A stretch of 34,831 nt of DNA from Bacteriovorax sp. (GTDB taxonomy: Bacteria > Bdellovibrionota > Bacteriovoracia > Bacteriovoracales > Bacteriovoracaceae). Positions 33,471 through 34,831 of this stretch are shown one piece after another. Location of the stretch: positions 1 through 34,831 of the forward strand of contig JACMRM010000096.1 of NCBI GenBank assembly GCA_014376445.1, read 5' to 3'. Position numbers and translations under genes: made by a program. The notes beneath the pieces were generated by a model. That model did no database searches. It had not been told where the DNA came from and saw only the letters and a list, made by a program, of their open reading frames with translations. Positions within the stretch are counted from its first letter, which is position 1. Each line of letters begins with the position of its first letter.

Positions 33471-34523
33471 ATGGCCGCAATACATTCAGTCTGTACTACT
33501 TTTCCAAAGATTTATGAATCACAGGAAAATATAGCAAAAGAAATTGGCAGCATCTGGCCGGACAAACAAAAGCATGTCGATCAGTTTCATCAAGCCTCGC
33601 AAGTAAAAGGAAGACACCTTTCGATCCCGTTGTCTGAATATAAAAACCTTGGGGACATTGGGGAGCGGTCAAAAAAATGGCTGGAAACTGCAGTTGAACT
33701 ACAGACCGAAAATATTCAAAAGCTTTTAGATAAAGCAGGGCTCAGTCCAGCTGATATCAGTTTAATTGTTTCTACAACTGTCACCGGCCTTGCTATTCCA
33801 ACTTTGGAAGCAAGACTAATGAACAAGCTACCTTTCAAACCAAACACCAAACGTATTCCTATTTTTGGATTAGGCTGTCTCGGCGGCGTAGCAGGCATCA
33901 ATCGTGTGAATGATTATCTTCTTGGACATCCGGAAGAAGCAGCACTCTTGATTGCGACAGAATTGTGCTCTTTAACATTTCAATTTCATGATAAGAGCGT
34001 GGCGAATCTAGTAGGAACAAGTTTGTTTGCTGACGGTGCGGCAGCTGTTCTCATGCTGGGTGAAAAGCATCCTCTATACAATAAAGCCCAGTTTAAAGTT
34101 CTAAACAGCGAAAGTTTTTTTTATCCCGATACAGAAAGAATTATGGGATGGGATATTATTTCAAGCGGCTTTCAAATTGTTTTAAGTGGTGATGTTCCAA
34201 AGATTGTTGTCGAGCAAGTTAAACCAAACTTGGAAAGCTTTCTTTCACAAAACAAGATCGCATCAAGTGATGTAAATTTTATGGTTTCACATCCTGGTGG
34301 TCCTAAGGTTCTTGATAAGCTAAGCGAAGTTTCAGGAAGAGCACCCGAAGATTTCATCCATAGTTGGACAAGTTTAAGAGAAAAAGGAAATATGTCTTCT
34401 GTATCGGTTCTGCATGTTCTGGAAAAAACCATCGGGGATCAGCATAAAAGAAATGAAATTGGATTGATGCTTGCAATGGGACCTGCCTTTTGCTCTGAAA
34501 TGTGCTTGATTAAAAAAATATGA
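33471..34523 (+). CDS. Type III polyketide synthase (chalcone/stilbene synthase family, alkylpyrone-synthase-like)
   Basis: A 350-residue homodimer-type type III PKS with the full Cys-His-Asn triad: Cys136 in FGLGCLGG, His274 in SHPGGPKVL and Asn307 in KGNMSS. The FYPDTERIMGWDI and GFQIVLSGDVP segments are typical of bacterial alkylpyrone/alkylresorcinol synthases. These extend a fatty acyl-CoA with malonyl-CoA and cyclise the product without a carrier protein. The ATG at 33471 has AAGAGG upstream. The next gene overlaps by four bases and encodes an isoprenylcysteine-methyltransferase-like protein. The pair matches Bacillus BpsA-BpsB, where the methyltransferase O-methylates the alkylpyrone. 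The exact product is not predictable from sequence. It is unrelated in mechanism to the carrier-based synthases elsewhere in the window. Confidence 0.92.
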   Translation: MAAIHSVCTTFPKIYESQENIAKEIGSIWPDKQKHVDQFHQASQVKGRHLSIPLSEYKNLGDIGERSKKWLETAVELQTENIQKLLDKAGLSPADISLIVSTTVTGLAIPTLEARLMNKLPFKPNTKRIPIFGLGCLGGVAGINRVNDYLLGHPEEAALLIATELCSLTFQFHDKSVANLVGTSLFADGAAAVLMLGEKHPLYNKAQFKVLNSESFFYPDTERIMGWDIISSGFQIVLSGDVPKIVVEQVKPNLESFLSQNKIASSDVNFMVSHPGGPKVLDKLSEVSGRAPEDFIHSWTSLREKGNMSSVSVLHVLEKTIGDQHKRNEIGLMLAMGPAFCSEMCLIKKI

Positions 34524-34831
34524 TGAATGGAAAAACTTTAATTATTATTAATGCCATTATTATCTTCTACATTCTGCAAAGAGTGAGTGAGATGATAATC
34601 AGTTCCAGCAACGAAAAATGGCTGAAGATTCACAATGGCGCAGCTGAAGTTAATTCCAAAGAAAGTCTTATAATGAACTTTTTTCATATCTCATGGTTTA
34701 TCGCACTTATAATTGAAAGCAATTTTATCCATGAACTTCAACCGTCTAAAGTCTCAGCACTATTATGTGCAGTCCTTGGCGCCTGCCTCGTCGTTCGCTT
34801 TTATACTATGACAAAATTAAAGCAGTTCTGG
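34520..34831 (+). CDS. Isoprenylcysteine carboxyl methyltransferase-like protein, partial (BpsB-like)
   Basis: The first 104 codons of a gene that runs off the window edge. A hydrophobic N-terminal helix (LIIINAIIIFYILQ) leads into RVSEMIISSSNEKWLK, then a FFHISWFIAL helix and another hydrophobic stretch. This is the pattern of small membrane-bound ICMT-family methyltransferases such as Bacillus BpsB/YpbQ. The catalytic C-terminal part is missing. The ATG overlaps the stop of the type III PKS (ATGA), so the two are translated together. By analogy it would O-methylate the alkylpyrone or alkylresorcinol made by the synthase, at the membrane. Confidence 0.75.
   Translation, partial: MMNGKTLIIINAIIIFYILQRVSEMIISSSNEKWLKIHNGAAEVNSKESLIMNFFHISWFIALIIESNFIHELQPSKVSALLCAVLGACLVVRFYTMTKLKQFW

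Noticed and set aside
1-34831. CRISPR arrays, insertion sequences, tRNA/rRNA genes or phage attachment sites
   Set aside because: Reading both strands I saw no regularly spaced repeats, transposase-like proteins, terminal inverted repeats with target duplications, or tRNA-like cloverleaf sequences.

Overview
This is a low-GC (about 40% by eye) bacterial accessory region. It holds a polysaccharide-export locus with a hybrid non-ribosomal peptide/polyketide assembly line inside it. The outer-membrane lipoproteins, Wza/Wzx/Wzy-type export and protein style point to a Gram-negative. My guess is the Bdellovibrionota (Bacteriovorax/Peredibacter-like), but no phylogenetic marker is present and this placement is weak. 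No tRNA, rRNA, insertion sequence or CRISPR array was found.

Layout. (1) 66-806: an initiating sugar-phosphate transferase on the minus strand, with a strong terminator behind it and about 300 bases of non-coding DNA upstream. (2) 1114-19437: a tightly packed minus-strand block. In transcription order it encodes a Wza-like export lipoprotein, an Sfp-type phosphopantetheinyl transferase, a 2228-residue synthase (A-T-KS-AT-T-aminotransferase), an 1881-residue NRPS (C-T-C-A-T-TE), a large GH123/DUF4091-like lipoprotein and a JmjC/cupin-like putative Fe(II)/2-oxoglutarate oxygenase. (3) 19538-23176: a plus-strand operon of glycosyltransferase, Wzx-like flippase and glycosyltransferase. (4) 23162-28826: a minus-strand operon of CpsD-like ATPase, Wzz-like co-polymerase, Wzy-like polymerase/ligase, GT2 and GT4, whose end overlaps operon 3 tail to tail. 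(5) 28922-29896: galE. (6) 30014-33295: an exported protein of unknown function, a decayed small-protein pseudogene, a secreted alpha/beta hydrolase and a small exported protein. (7) 33471-34831: a type III polyketide synthase followed by an isoprenylcysteine-carboxyl-methyltransferase-like gene cut by the window edge, resembling the Bacillus bpsA-bpsB alkylpyrone pair.

How they fit together. The sugar transferase, four glycosyltransferases, flippase, polymerase, co-polymerase, ATPase and Wza-like lipoprotein form a nearly complete Wzx/Wzy-type polysaccharide system, and GalE could supply UDP-galactose-type precursors. Read by the collinearity rule, the megasynthase activates a proline-like residue (pocket residues DVQFTAHVVK), extends it once with malonyl-CoA without ketoreduction, and aminates the beta-keto group. 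It then passes the beta-amino acyl chain to an NRPS whose first module has no adenylation domain and whose second has a glycine-like pocket (DILQLGMVWK), before thioesterase release. The phosphopantetheinyl transferase needed to activate the carrier domains lies directly behind the polysaccharide exporter gene, with a 7-base gap. The main open question is whether this small peptide-polyketide is independent of the polysaccharide or decorates it.
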